From: Neckera pumila
Taxonomy: Eukaryota; Streptophyta; Bryopsida; Hypnales; Neckeraceae
Reading direction: 5' to 3'
DNA: 64,000 nucleotides
Assembly: GCA_963969595.1 (NCBI GenBank)
Contig: OZ018410.1
Coordinates: 26,230,913 to 26,294,912 of the forward strand
The position numbers were made by a program, and so were the translations under genes. Each line of letters begins with the position of its first letter. Position 1 is the stretch's first letter. Below, one piece after another: positions 41,701 through 54,776 of the stretch. A model generated the notes under the pieces. That model was not told the DNA's origin. It made no database searches and saw nothing but the letters and a program-made list of their open reading frames with translations.

Positions 41701-44700
41701 TAGAAATTCCGGTCCGTCAACCGAACTCCAAGTGCGTAACAGATTTATTTCTCTGTCTGACGAGTTCATACCCCTTACCTCATCTGTGCGATTGCACTGT
41801 GGAATAAAATCTAATTCGTTTCATTCATCTATACACCTGATTTATCAAGTCACAGCCCTCTACAAGCTTCATGAATAACATCCAATACACATTAGGCATT
41901 GCACGGAAGCTACCAGAAGCTGTCTTCGAAGAAATATGAAGGAATAGCAAGCACCTGATTAGAAAGTTCAGTTCCTTTTCCTCCAAATGCAACCAACATT
42001 GTCTTCTCCTTTCGTTGAACAAGAACCAGGCTCAGACCCTGTGACAGGAAACGACCATTAGCAACCCTAGAGCCAGGCCATCATTCTGTCACATATAACG
42101 AGGTTTAACCCAGTGGAAATCATTCCTTTCACTTGAAGGCAAGAACAGAAATTTACATTATTCCTGGAATACATCGTGCTTGAAGGTGCAAAACTAAATA
42201 TGAACTGTTTCTTCAGCGACAAATGGAAAAAATCAAGACCCACGTTCACAACAACCAATATTAAGCTACCTGATTGGCAACAGCTGTATTTGGGATAGTT
42301 GTCGCAATCGCAAACCAAGTTAGGCTGCTAACGTCAAGCATTAGTGTCTCTATTGCCCCTGCCAATCATTCATGTTGAACTATTAGATAACAACTCAAAC
42401 TTCATATTCCTTTCTGATCGTAAGAAATAAATGCAGTCTTCCATATAAAAGAAATAAGAATATTGACAAAAGTGAGGCAGAAAAGCCTACCATGACCATG
42501 AGCTTCTCCACCAGCGATGTACCACTTATCGCCAATTAGAATACCAGCGTGGCCACATCTAGGGGACGGAGTGACACCCTTCGTCTTCATTTTGGACCAC
42601 TCCATCTGCAAAGAATGCAAGATTGCCAATGGTTATGATATGTTCGTTCCTCTAAGGCAAGGTATCAAAAACTGGCAACGAAGTCATTAATCTAGCACTG
42701 GTGACAGGCGGTTGCCTTACCGTTTCAAAGTCTAGGGCAAACAGATCATTAAGAGCTTTAGACTTGGAAGCTCCACCAAATATCAATAGATAGCGGTCAT
42801 CATACATTGTCGCACAGTGCTTTGCGCGTGGTGAAGGCCCAGAACCCCTGCACCATTGGGTACTTAGAATCAACGTTGGAAGGAAGGAATTTTCCGTAAA
42901 AATAGCCTGAAGACTAGCATTATAAACTACAGCAAATGAAATTGATGTCGATCAATTACGAATTTAATACGAGAGCCTCATGAAATAACAAAAAACCACC
43001 GGCACTGAACTCACATTGTATGCAAAGGCAGCCACATGAGTGACTTCAAGTCAAGGATGTGGAGATCATTCAGTTTATGTCCTTTCAGAGTTTCTCCTCC
43101 AAACATGATGAGTATGCTTCCTGCTCTTGTTACACTCTGACCACTCCTCGCTGCCTGCAAATATGATATGGCTTGATATATATTATGGAAAATTCTAAGC
43201 GAAGCTCTTACAAAAATTATTCTAACGGAGGTAAACAAACGCACAGTTTAAAAAAAGGGAGATGATGTTCAGTGCCATACAAGGTATCTTGACTTCACAT
43301 GCTGCAGTTTTCTTACACATTTGCAACTATCTTTGCTAGTGTCTTATTGCTAAGAAGCTTGTATTATTAAGTTATCAGCAGCGGAGGATAACCATCGCAT
43401 TGTTTTGATCACTGCCTATCAAGATATCTCAACACAACGACAGCTCAAGAAAAGGAAAACTCACTGGAACTTCCCCTTTAGCAGTGACTTTTGTCCAACT
43501 CTCAGTCTCCAAATCAAAAGACCAGACTGCACGCAAGAACAAATTATCAGCACAAGAACGCATAAACTACATGCACATTACAAAAATACTCCACAGTCTT
43601 GTTACAAAGCCGTATCCATTGCCGGGTTCAAGTTTGTAGAAACATGAGGGACCCAGTGATGGAGACTCAAGAATCAATGGAATTATTCGAAAAGCGTAAC
43701 ACATTGTCTCTTTAAAAAAAAATACCTTCGACTCTGTCACTGGATGGACTCATTTCTCCGCCAACCAACAGAACTGTCTTTCCCCATGAAATCTGCATGC
43801 GCAGTAACATGCCATTTGTGATCAGCATTGATACATAGTGCAGTTCCTGGTACACGACAAGCATGGACGCTGATAAGAAAGGTGGGAAAGGACAGGTGCC
43901 AACCAGACTATGACCCCTGCACATCGGCAGCTGCCATGGCGTTGCTTTCACGTTTCCAGACTGCCCATTCGGAAAATCCCTCCCTCGACCCAACTCGGAC
44001 CACGTCATTTTGCTCAGGTGCAACATCTGCAAACGCAAAATAATATTTTTTCACTTAGAAACGAATATCCTTCCCTGGATCAAAGTATTCACAGATTCAC
44101 GAAGTACTTCGAAACATACAAAGTTAAATACCTGCACGTCATTGCTAGGCCCGTAAGCAGTTTGACCACCAACCACCACCATCCTGCGTCCCACAACAGC
44201 TGCTGCATGCTGCAAGGCTCCGTCATCACGCATATCAATCGAACAGCACTATTTCATATTTTTTAGGATGAATAAGCCTGTTGCCTTTAAATGCATAAAG
44301 ACTTTCAATGGAAGAGTGAAGATATCCCAAGGATGAAATGGACCAAAATGCAGCGCCAGTGTACTGATCAGATGAAATATTAGGGGTGGGACTTACAAAT
44401 TGTCGAGGCTCAGGTTGATCCCCACGAGGATACATATTATTCCACCCCGCAGCATTGCCAGCATCATCAATTGTGATCTCGAAGCTTCCCACAGCGCCTC
44501 CAAAATTATTCTCCACTTGAGCTCGTACATCTGGCGATGGCGAGCTGTGATTGCTAACGAATTCATCCTATAATACATTCAGACTATCACAGTTAGCGCA
44601 CACGTCTAAGTTCAGTACAAATCGAATCTCCAAGTTAAGATATAAAACATCAAAAGAATAGATAAAAGGGAAGGGAGAAAAACAGAAAGGTGACAGGTAT

Positions 44701-46094
44701 CAGAAAGATCGATAAGTATTCAGAGCACTCTTTAACACCTTCACTGCGAATGAAACTCCAACCATCATCTGCAACGAAGAAACTGAAACCATTCCTGGTA
44801 TAATCTAACCGTGACATATTCTTGTTTACCCCACCTCGACTCAGAGAATATGCTGACTGATGCTGATCCTGTGAAGTTTACTTCAAGGAGACTCTCAGCT
44901 GGCTTAAAGCTGACTAACTCCGCAGAACTATATGTACCATGGTCGAGGGTTTAACCTCCAATGGAGCAAGCGGCGTCCTGTTTTCTTAGCACTCTTGAAT
45001 TTGTAATGAAGGAACCTTCTTCTGTTCGATTTCATTGATGAATTGACCCACACATACAATGCTCTTCCAGGATCCTAGAGATATAAAATCTGTCCCACAA
45101 TATGATCCACCAAATTGGCTTTTTCATTCTCAAGCCATTAAATCTAGGTCCTTTAGGACTCACTACAGAAACATTCAACATGCAAGGAAGAGCATAAAGA
45201 ATGATCTTCCGCAGTGACAATGTCTGGCACTGACAATTGAGCTATCAGGGGATTGCGGAGACATACCCTTCCGGCCAGTGGCTTGGCAGATAGACGCGAC
45301 GAGATGAATCCTTCGCACTTGGATCTCCTATTCGCCCCAAGCACGAAATCCGCGTGCAACTGGCTCTTGATCGGCAACTGCTGCTGTTGCTCACCACCCG
45401 CGTCGCCCACTTCCACCGCCGCAGACTTCTTCTTTTTCCTCTTGGCGAAGCTCCGCTGCTTCATCTCATCCTCGTTCTGGAACGACAAAGTCGTGGCATC
45501 CAGTCGCGACTCCATCACTCCCTCACTGTCGTCGTCATCGCTCTCGCCGCGCACATGAAAGCTTCCCCCGAGCTCGGGCGTGAGCTCCGTGCCGACGCTG
45601 CCATAGACAGGAGAGTCGTCCACGAAGCCCTTGTCCATCTGCTCGCTGTCGAAGTACACCGCCATGCTGCGACTGGAGTCGTCCATATTGGACGTCGTCG
45701 CCATTGGCTCGCCTCTGTCCATCATACTCTCTTCTTGTCTCTCATCCTCCTCATGGGAAGCCTCTTGCCTCTCAGTCACCATTCTGCGCGACCCTAAGGC
45801 GGAGAATCCCCGAGGAAAGCCATCACGCCTACTAAGATCCACACTTCGTCTCCTGGCGCTGACATTCCCAAGATCAAAGCGGCGAGGCTCCAAACCTGCC
45901 AACGCGTTGAAGCCACTTCCCTTGACGGGTGTGGGCGTTCGCACAAGATCATCGTTCTCACCCTCCTCCTTCCCCATCTCGCCTCTCACCTCACCATTCC
46001 CATTCCACTCCCTCGGAAGTTTCGCATTCTCAAAAGGTTCCTGGGAATCCCGTCCCAAAGGATTGCTACTTGGTTCTGGGAACGCCATGCCCAT
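38710..46094 (-). CDS. Kelch-repeat protein with C-terminal coiled coil (ACBP4/5-related), 15 exons
   Basis: Exons on the minus strand are 46094-45267, 44567-44397, 44209-44132, 44026-43904, 43792-43726, 43526-43465, 43154-43015, 42847-42721, 42605-42491, 42358-42270, 42038-41955, 41609-41226, 40770-40102, 39311-39252 and 38817-38710. They are in phase and give about 1034 residues. The first 300 residues are acidic and low-complexity, with a basic patch AKRKKKKS. Six kelch blades follow (VVGGQTAYGPSND, LVGGEMSPSSD, MFGGETLKGHKLNDL, IFGGASKSKALNDL, IAGGEAHGHG, AFGGKGTELSN). The last 170 residues are coiled coil. Blade-plus-coil order matches plant ACBP4/5 and related galactose-oxidase/kelch proteins, but no acyl-CoA-binding domain is visible. 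A role as a scaffold is inferred. Confidence 0.88.
38878..39112. mobile_element. TTAA-ended MITE in the last kelch-gene intron (copy D)
   Basis: The left end TTAACCCCTAAAATAGC is intact. The right end (CGGTCCTATAAAAATGCC) is worn. The interior aligns with the copy at 27923-28160 in the same orientation, for example GTGCATGTGTTGGTCAA versus TTGCACGTTCTGGTCAA. It lies wholly inside intron 14 of the kelch gene. Confidence 0.6.
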
Positions 46095-47803
46095 TCGGCT
46101 GCCACCACATTGGCAATGGCACTTCCCCAGATCAAAGATTCGAACTACTGTGCATGCAACCCTCTTAGATCATTAATGGCAGGCGCAACGTCAACGAATC
46201 TAGGTGGTGGCGGCTCGGCGCGAAAGGGGGATAGCGCAGGGTTACCGGTTACAGTGAAGGAAACCGTGCGACGGAAGAAAAGAGAACGAACGTGAGCACA
46301 AAAGAAGGAGCGATGGCGGGGAGGCGCACAAGAACAGTACTGATTACTGAAGGCCCCTTCCCTCGCATTCTTTGTTCTCTGCAATCGTCAATGCCGACTC
46401 CCTCGCACCCGCGCTCAGTTTAGAAAAATCCGCACGCACGGATGCGCACTCCCTGGCGGGCCTGGGGGACTCACCAGGAAACTCAGATCCCAAACATGAA
46501 AGAAAGCAAATAGCTAATAAGTATTGCCCGAAGGAGTGACACTTAAGCAATAGTGTACCCAATGGCCACCAAAATCAAGACCGTAACGACCGATCCACGA
46601 TATGGTCTTGCGCTGCAGTCTGAGCCCCGTAACGGTCAATCCATGCTAAATTCAGTTCTATGCCCTCCGATCCTTCCATTCGAAATTTGAAAAGCTACTC
46701 CCCAAATCGACATCGTTTGTTGCATCCGCGAGTGACCAGGATAGAGATAACACAAGGTAGAATTCTTCCTAATCTGGCAGGTAACAAAAGAACCCAAACA
46801 AAAATAAGAAAAAAAGAACCCAAACAAAAAAACTCCTACTGTTGCTCAAGCCCTGGCGGAGGGAGGGGTCACACTTTTGTCAGATTCTACGCCGTGCAAT
46901 CCGGTGAGCGGTCCTACTCTCTCTAGGCACAGCACTTCTCCAATGCGCCCCCGTACACAGACTCGTCATCAGGCTACCGAATCGCTCCCACTAGCTCTGC
47001 GTCCATGCCATGGCGACCCTGCACAGAGTACTTCTCCAATGCGGAACCCACGTTGAACCCTAAATTTGATTCCTGGGTTCAGCTAACCCGTTCAAACTCG
47101 GAATCCTTGACTTGAGTGGTCATTGGGTGCATCATTTCCAAGGGAACACCATCAAAGACCGCATGAGGGAGGCTTTCGAGTGACGAAGACCTCCCACCTG
47201 AGAGCAGGCGCGGCATTCAACGCGGACCCATGTTGTGCGCTTTCATTTTCATCGCGAGCTTTGCACTTCATAACATGAATGTCGCACATTTGGTGACGTG
47301 CTTTCGGGAATCCTTTCCTCCGGAAGAGTGGAAGTGGGAGACTGGTGGAGTGCAGTGGAAGGACCACTTATTATTACTGGAGTGACGACCCAAAAAGCCT
47401 GCTCTAATAAACTCTACTGTAGATCATAAATAGATGCTCCTTGCACAATGGGTACCAGAAAAAAAAAATAATGTTCTACTGAAAAAGGTTGCTACAAGAA
47501 TCCTAATATGAGAAAGTTTTAAAAAGTTTCACCAAAAATTGAGCTTATAGAAACTTGTCCAAAGTCCATGTCCCTTGAGGGAACTAATGGTCCTTTAATT
47601 AGGGGTTAATGAAATAAGAGTATTTACTTCCTTGAGAGAAATCCAACCTGAGTTATTTCATAATTTTCTGACATTCATACAATATTCTATGAATTTTCAA
47701 AGTTGAAAACAACTTATAGTACTATTAGACTATCCTTAACGGATACCTAGAAGCAAAAGATGTTTTAACTTTCAATGATTGCCTTAAATAACTCTTCAAT
47801 ATA

Positions 47804-48043
47804 ATATCAATACCTTAAATTCGCATGTTTGTTTTGTTTTGTTTTGTTCTGTTTGTCACACTCATATCTGTTGGACCGTGCGTCCTCTTGGGGTGTGCTT
47901 GGTACCGTTGGAAAGCCCTTGGCGAGGAGGGGTGCACTAGCTTAGTTTTGTGGCGTTTGGACCCAAAATGTAGAAGTTGTAGAATTTCAAAGTATTATTT
48001 GAACAAAAAATTAAAAAATTAAAAAAACTTTTCCTTTACTTTG
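47804..48043 (+). repeat. Tandem duplicate, unit 1, with GC-rich module
   Basis: Starts ATCAATACCTTAAAT, has a (TTTTG)n tract, then a GC-rich block (GACCGTGCGTCC, GCGAGGAGGGGTGCAC), and ends in AT-rich sequence with AATTTCAAAGTATT. Unit 2 follows about 490 bp on in the same orientation with clear similarity throughout. Confidence 0.8.
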
Positions 48044-48291
48044 ACACATGTTATCTTATGTTAACTTAGGTTATGTTCATGATATCTTTTGCTTTGATAA
48101 AGATTGTGGCATTGCCACAGGGCCATTCTAGTTAAAATTATATCACCACATGATTTTACCTAATTTGGGATGTGATACAATAGTTGTAGAACTAAAAAAA
48201 TAAATCCTAAGTTGTTTACAAATAGTCATGATGGCTATTGGAAGAATTTGTTTATAAATAGTAATTGATGCATGCTTATCACTTTTAGAAA

Positions 48292-48528
48292 CATCAATAC
48301 CTTAAATGAGGTTGTTTGTTTGTTTTGTTTTGTTTTGTTTTGTTTGTAGCGTGGGCAACTTCCTGACCGTGCGTCCCCTGGCCACGTGCTTGGTATCGTC
48401 GGAAAGCTCTCGCCGAGGAGGGGTGCACCAGCTTGGTTTCGTGGCATTTGGAGCAGTGGTGCAAAAGTTATTGAATTTCAAAGTATTTATTGATTAAAAA
48501 TTTAGAAAATTACTTTTACTTTGATTTT
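48292..48528 (+). repeat. Tandem duplicate, unit 2
   Basis: Direct repeat of 47804-48043. The pentamer TTTTG tract is longer here, and the GC block reads GACCGTGCGTCC ... GCCGAGGAGGGGTGCACCAG. It is followed directly by the 12-bp minisatellite. Confidence 0.8.
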
Positions 48529-48544
48529 GGTGGCGTTCTTGGTA

Positions 48545-48617
48545 CTAGGAGTGGAACTGGGAGTAGAACTGGGAGTAGAATTGGAAGTAGAACCAAGAGT
48601 GGAACCGGGAGTAGATG
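48545..48617 (+). repeat. 12-bp minisatellite, about six units
   Basis: Units of the form GGGAGTAGAACT (variants AGGAGTGGAACT, GGAAGTAGAACC, AAGAGTGGAACC) are repeated head to tail. Confidence 0.9.
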
Positions 48618-49148
48618 AAAATTGGGCCAACGGCACAGGGTCACACTAGTCAAAATTAGCAATGGCTATCAAAATTCATCTAGAGGTTAAGAATTATTAT
48701 AGTCTATCGTACTAACAAACTTCACACAAATGAAACAATTTATATGTGCTTACAACTCAAAATATGGTTGCCCTTTTAATATTTTTTATTTAAGTTTTAC
48801 ATTTCAATTGTTCATATATAAGACAAATGAAAAGCATTATTTCTATTTCTATTTTTAGTATTTTCAACACTTTTTTTTCTGATGCTTCATGTTTCTCATT
48901 TCTAACATGAAGTTCAATGACATAAATATAATAGTAGCCACTTGATGTTGCTCGTGGAAGATTTGACCAAACAATTGCCCACTTGATTTCTTTGCTAGAG
49001 GTCTAAAAGCATTCCACCTAAAGTTCCTTGTTTATTAGACTCTTCATCCTTGGCCTATCAAATTCATGGTTCTACGTGAAATGCCTCTATGCCTCAAACA
49101 ATGGAATCTTCAAGTGGTATTCAAATTTTGAATCGTAATCTACATTTA

Positions 49149-50645
49149 TTAACCTCTAAAGTACAAAAGTCCCCTCAGGGGACCTCGGGGAGGGCACTTG
49201 GTTCTACTACTACAAACCACATGCAAACAAGTGGTTTCTAATAAACTATAATTTCAACCTAAAATTTTGAGCATTGTTTGGTAAAGACTATAGGTTTCTA
49301 TTGCCAAAATTTCCAACTCAAATGAAATATGAAATGATTTCTAGAAGAGGTTGAAAATGAACCTAAAATGGCATATTTTTCAACTCAAATATTTATAGAG
49401 AATACATTTAGATGACCGTTGCATCAATATTCAACTCAAAATGAGCTTTCATCAAAGAGTTATTTTAGGAATTTTTTGCTCATTTTTTAGAAATTTTTTT
49501 AGGATATAATATAGGGGTGTGAAAGTTATTTTTCAGTACTGCAATGTATCTATTTACTTCAAAAATTTGTAACTAATTATCATTAGCAAATAAAAATATC
49601 AATAATTCAAAACATAAACTTTCAAATTAGGAAGATATATTTTTTGTTTTTTTGTTTTCATTTATTTAAATTTTAGGATATAATATAGGGGGTACAAAGT
49701 TTTGGTCGCACGTAGTTTGGATTAGATACACTAAGTGCATCCCGCGTGCAGGGGACACTTGGGATTTTAGGCAAGCTTGTACGACCTGAAATTTTGACCT
49801 GATTTTTTTGAAACTATTATGAAGATAGGAAATCACATTAGCTTTCTAAAAGTATAATTTTTTTTCCAATCAGTGCTCGGGAGCAAAAGTTATGCTATCC
49901 GAAGTCAAAAAAGCAATTTGTCGGGCAAAGAAGAAAACTCTAAAGAATTAAATTTCTTTTTTAAGTTTTTTTTTCTCAAAGATCATGTTTTTGTCTACAT
50001 TTGAAGCTTTGATTCATTCTATTTGGACTCAGAATGAGAAAGTTATGCACAATCTTGTTTTTTGGGCAATCTAAGCATCTTCAAAAAAAAATTACTTATA
50101 GAATATATTTTTGAATGCAATTTTCAAGTTTTTTCAAGTTTTTTTTGAAAAGTTTAAGTTTGTTTGCAAGAACAATTCCACCGTTGGAATTATGGTGTTT
50201 TAATTCAACCTAAAAGCTATTAATGATTTAGTGTTTTGTTCAATTTTGGACCTACTTCTACTTAACAATTTTTTTATATGTGAAAATCAAGTTTTGACAT
50301 TCTAAATTTTTTTTTTCCGACTCTCAACTCAAATTCTCAATACAAGATTTTTTAACTTAATGGTGTGTAGTGCAAAATAAATCCACAAATGGCCATCAAA
50401 GTCATCTGAAATTGCAGGCGGTAGTTCAAAAAAACTTCTTTTTCCAACTTCAAATGCTAATATCTTCCAATCCATACGGTCAAACTTCATGAAATTTTTA
50501 CCGCATGATCTAAGACAAGTGAAGTACAAGATCCTATTGCTATATTCTTAAAAAAAGTTGTTTTTGGTTTAAAGACTGATCGCAGCAGAAATGGCAGTTT
50601 TCAATGGTTTTGGAGCTAGAAACTACCTTGGTATTTAGGAGTTAA
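49149..50645. mobile_element. TTAA-ended non-coding element, about 1.5 kb (copy I)
   Basis: The left end TTAACCTCTAAAGTAC and the reverse complement of the right end, TTAACTCCTAAATACC, are inverted repeats. The right flank read backwards (CAAGGTAGTTT) matches the left flank of the 51500 copy (CAAGGTGTTTT), so the two are in opposite orientation. The interior lacks any long ORF. Confidence 0.55.
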
Positions 50646-51499
50646 AATCATATCTTTCAACTTTGTCAATAAATTAGGCATGCATAAATAATAGTATACA
50701 AAGTGGAAACACCCATACGTGATTACTTAAGCAATTTCAAAACAAATGAAAAGGAATGTGAAGTAGTAGAAATTTTTCATACAGAGAGACAAGAAATGTG
50801 AATTTTTTGTAATTTTATTGTGAAAATTGAAATTGCTTTGAATTTTGGGAGCTAGAAAGTGTTTCGAACCCAAAGCCAATGTCTAGTCTTTCAATTTTGC
50901 TCATAGCCTAATTACTTTCTTGCTTACAACTCCCTGTGCACTTTGGATCATGTGTCATGACCTTATTCATGCCAATTTTCCAAACTTGAGTGCCCTCCCT
51001 CGCTTGAATTAGTGTACCTTACAAGTTGGACATCTTTCCTTGGTCTAGAATGGGTGGTTCTACCTTACCTTCTTCTCATGACATGAATAGTGGCATTAGC
51101 TAACCTTTCAAGATATGAAAGGTGGTATGAAGAGGCATGAAGATATTTGTGGCTTGGGCTTTGGTTAGCCGACCATAATATAGGGCCCAATTGGTTTATT
51201 CCTCCAAAGAGCCAATATTATGGAGAATCATCATTCTTGTTGGTATTCATAGTCCAAGTTTGAACTTTGTGAATTAGACCCCTCCAAATGCAATATTGTA
51301 TATGGAATTTTGTATATAAAAATATAAAAAATTCTTCAAATTATGGAAGAACTTCCTATTTAACAAAAAAGCATATTTGAATCAATTGAAGCTAAAATAC
51401 ATACATAATTTCTTATACTGTTGGTAGGATTTATGTACTTGAAATTTTTTTCTCTCTCTATTTCAAGTGAAAGTGCAAGACTTAATTTCATCATTTCCA
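50646..51499. other. AT-rich spacer, nothing recognised
   Basis: No ORF, RNA gene or structured repeat is supported here. Confidence 0.4.
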
Positions 51500-52337
51500 T
51501 TAACCCCTAAAGGACCAAGGTGTTTTTTCCCCCAAAAAACATTCAAAACTGCCATTTCTATAGCAAAGACTAAGAAAATTCGAGAATTGATTTTCTTGCA
51601 CATCTAAACCTAGGATGTTATATCTAAATAGTATGAGAGAATGTGTGGAAAAAATTTCAGAGTTTTTGAACGCTGTGATTGCAAGATATCTACGTCTAAA
51701 GTGAAAAAACAAAATTTTCAACAAATTGCGGAATTCAATTATTTTACTTTGAACTTTCTTAACTTTAATTTTTTTCACTCTGGACTTTAGAGCTTTAAAT
51801 CTTTATAGTGGAAAATTGAGTTGAGAATCTAGGAAAAAAAATTCAAAAAAAATTAATTTTCATTCTTTAAAAAAATGGTAAGTAGAAATAGGTACGAGAT
51901 AGAAGGAAAATCTAATTTATAAATATCTTTGATTTATTCTTTCAAGGAATTAAATTGCACTAATCCCATTGGTGAGATTGTTTTAGCAATCAAACTAAAC
52001 TATGTAGAACTTTTTTTTTGAAAGATTGCATTCAGAATGAATTCTACAAGTTACATTTTCAAGAAGATGCTCTAATTGCCTACAAGCAAGATTGTCCCAA
52101 TAACTTTCTCAAAGTGAATCCAAATGGAATGAATAGATAAATATTTTTGTCTACATGAAAAAATATAATCTATGAAGAAAAGAAAAGACTTTTTGTCTTA
52201 ATTTTTTGAATTCTTTTTAAGATAGAAAAATTGGTTGGCTTCATGAGAATATATTTTTTACAAAGGATGGCACAATTTAACGTACTTGCCCGAAATCCCA
52301 TTTGTCCCCCGAAGGAACAATGGTCTTTCGGGGTTAA
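51500..52337. mobile_element. TTAA-ended non-coding element, 838 bp (copy H)
   Basis: The left end is TTAACCCCTAAAGGACC, and the reverse complement of the right end is TTAACCCCGAAAGACC. Both are complete with TTAA at the edges, making this the best-preserved long copy. Its order of sub-blocks is partly shared with 3980-4960. It has no coding capacity. Confidence 0.7.
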
Positions 52338-54065
52338 AAATAAACTAATTATTCAATCCTACACATATTGTTTGGATCAACTTGAATTTCTCCTTAGATA
52401 CTCAAACCACCATCAAGGGTGTGTGTGTGTGCGGGGAGAGAGAATTGAACTATATTCTGCTCAAAAGTAATACAATTTTGTTGAGATTCAGATCTTACAT
52501 AACATTCAGTAGCCTTCAGAGAGCTTGCCTTTGCCTCTCTGAAGTCCTCATCCACTAAATGCATCCAATGTGCATGGAGGGTATAAGAAGCAATAAGGAT
52601 ATGTGTCAGAAGCCAGTGGAGGCATGCGACAGGTTTTGAAGTCGGACCAAATTTCCAAGTGGTGATTGATAGACTATCAAGCCGACTTGATGACAAGTGG
52701 TCAGTTGAGAGCATTAGTATTTAAATTAACCTTTAATTTAAAATAACCTCACTCCATTAATATGCTACAATCATTAAATTAAGTTGGTGAGCAGTTCAAT
52801 CAGTCAGTTGAGTTCATTTTGTTTATTTGTAATATTCGATGGGTGGTGGGAACATTTTGACAAAGAACAACACATGGCTTATTAGTTACTGATGGTGTAG
52901 AATATTCCACACCATTCTGTCCAAGTAAAGGCAGCCACTGCTGTTGCTACTGAATGTTATGTAGGCAATATACTCCTCCATTTTCAATGGATGCAAATTG
53001 TTGATTTGCTACATAGTTTAAGGACCAAAATACCACTATTGCCTGGATGAATGTATACTCCTTTTACAATGAATGGACACTCTTTTTGATGAATAATTTA
53101 AGTTTCATCTGCATTTTGCACGTTTCCTCCATTTGCATAGATGCAAGCAACTGCATATCACTCCAACCAAGACCGCTTTCTGCACTGCCCTCAAAATGAA
53201 TGAAAGAAAAAAGAATCCCTGCCCAGTGCCCACTGCATGATGTTGGGCTCCAATGGAAAGGTAAACAACAGGTAGGTACCGGTAATGTCCAATTGAAATG
53301 AGCTCCAGATATATATATCTGAGTACCGGTCAGGTGTCGGCGAGCCAGGCAGTCTACTCTACTCATCTACTGCATACATGTCGTATGAATTTACGATCTA
53401 GCTCACTCCTCTCGATCAGGAGTCCTCTGCAATCTGTATCGCTCTGTAAGTTAAGCTTTAGTTATGTGCGAGGCCTGGCTTTGTTCGTACTGGAATCTTG
53501 TCATGAAATCGATCCCTCGTTTGCGAAACACAAATATAAGAAATAATCTGTATAATATACATACGTGTCTAGCTCTGTGATCGACACACTGATCGATTCG
53601 AACTGTACGTGATGGTATAGTACACCACAATGGGAGAAATACAAATTCCGGTAGCAACTTGGCACGTACCAGTGCCGTTCGATCAAGCATTGAATGATAG
53701 AAGTGCGCTGCACCACGTAACTTAACTTCCACAGACAGACAGCAAGCATGACGGAGTGCTGTGCAGAGTCCGTCGTCCGGCCCTGGCCAGTCCGGCTCCG
53801 TTAAGTTACAGGCACGCGAAGTTATCTAATGGCATGGGAAGGATCGAAGGGCTAATGAAGAGGACGCGACCTGGGTTTATGATTTCATTTACTGACAGGG
53901 GGGCTGGACGTGCAGAAAGCGGTCTTCAATCTTCACTTGGAGTGATGATGCTAATCACACGTACTTTTAAATATGGATGAAATTTTCTAGAAAATGGTTC
54001 ATTCAAAAAGCGTGTTTTCATCCCCAATGGGTGATTTTGATGAAAGATTTTGTAGCAAGGTGGTA
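52338..54065. other. Intergenic stretch of higher GC without a supported gene
   Basis: A GT run lies at 52420-52432. The interval 53060-53960 has higher GC and several short ORFs on both strands, none with a recognisable domain or consistent exon structure. A lineage-specific gene or non-coding RNA cannot be excluded. Confidence 0.4.
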
Positions 54066-54373
54066 CAGTACACTAAAAATGATATTTAGTGTTGGCAACA
54101 CTAATTACGAACCTTGACGCTAAATATCATAAGTAAGTAACACTAAATCTAATTTCTAACACTAAATATGCTCTATGGTAAATCTGAAATCTGAAAAGGT
54201 TTACATTTAGTGTTAGAACACGTTAAAAAAATGAACTTGCAAAGGAAGCGGAGGCGGCGCATTGAAGTCCAACACAACACTAAATCCGCTATAATTCAGA
54301 TTTAGCGTTGTGGTTGGTAGGGGGGTAAAACATTAAATGTCATACTACACTAAATATCATTTTTAGTGTAGTG
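54066..54373. mobile_element. CACTA-like MITE, about 308 bp
   Basis: The left end CAGTACACTAAAAATGATAT and the reverse complement of the right end, CACTACACTAAAAATGATAT, match in 19 of 20 positions, and the match continues to about 27 bp. Inside, short ACACTAAAT/ATTTAGTGT motifs recur in both orientations, as in sub-terminal repeats of CACTA transposons. It has no ORF. A 3-bp target duplication is not clear. Confidence 0.65.
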
Positions 54374-54776
54374 AGTTGATCCACTCATTGAGAATGGAAG
54401 AATATCTTCCCAAACGCTCTCTGGTAATTTTTAGGGTTTGTTTTGGAACAAAATACTGCTCAAAAAACACATGAATATGCAATGTTTAACATCGTTTGAT
54501 TTTGATTTTTAAGCATTTGGTAAAGAGAATCCATTGCACAGACAATTGCTGGACTTTCCATTATTAACGTACATTGGAATTTGCAACAAATATGTATGTC
54601 TTTGTTTGCAACGATACACTTGAAACTTGGAATATTTTTTGGAGTCATAAACTATCTTCATGTTCACTTCTAACTTCCAACTAAAATATTTAGAATATTA
54701 GTTCTAAAAGGCCATAGCTTGTAAAGATGTAGTCAAACATCAGTATCCTTCACTTTGAATGCTCTATTTACCACCC

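Larger units (their letters stand above)
46095..49148. other. Kelch-gene upstream region and repeats
   Basis: The first 1.3 kb is of moderate GC and should hold the promoter and leader of the kelch gene. After 47.4 kb it is AT-rich. A TTAA-family right end (AATTAGGGGTTAA) ends at 47609. A tandem pair (47804-48043 and 48292-48528) and a minisatellite are listed separately. No supported gene. Confidence 0.5.

Noticed and set aside
52394..52714. 106-residue minus-strand ORF
   Set aside because: No similarity or splice context that I can support. It overlaps a GT repeat.
53756..53980. 74-residue plus-strand ORF in a GC-richer patch
   Set aside because: No domain recognised, basic composition typical of random GC-rich frames.
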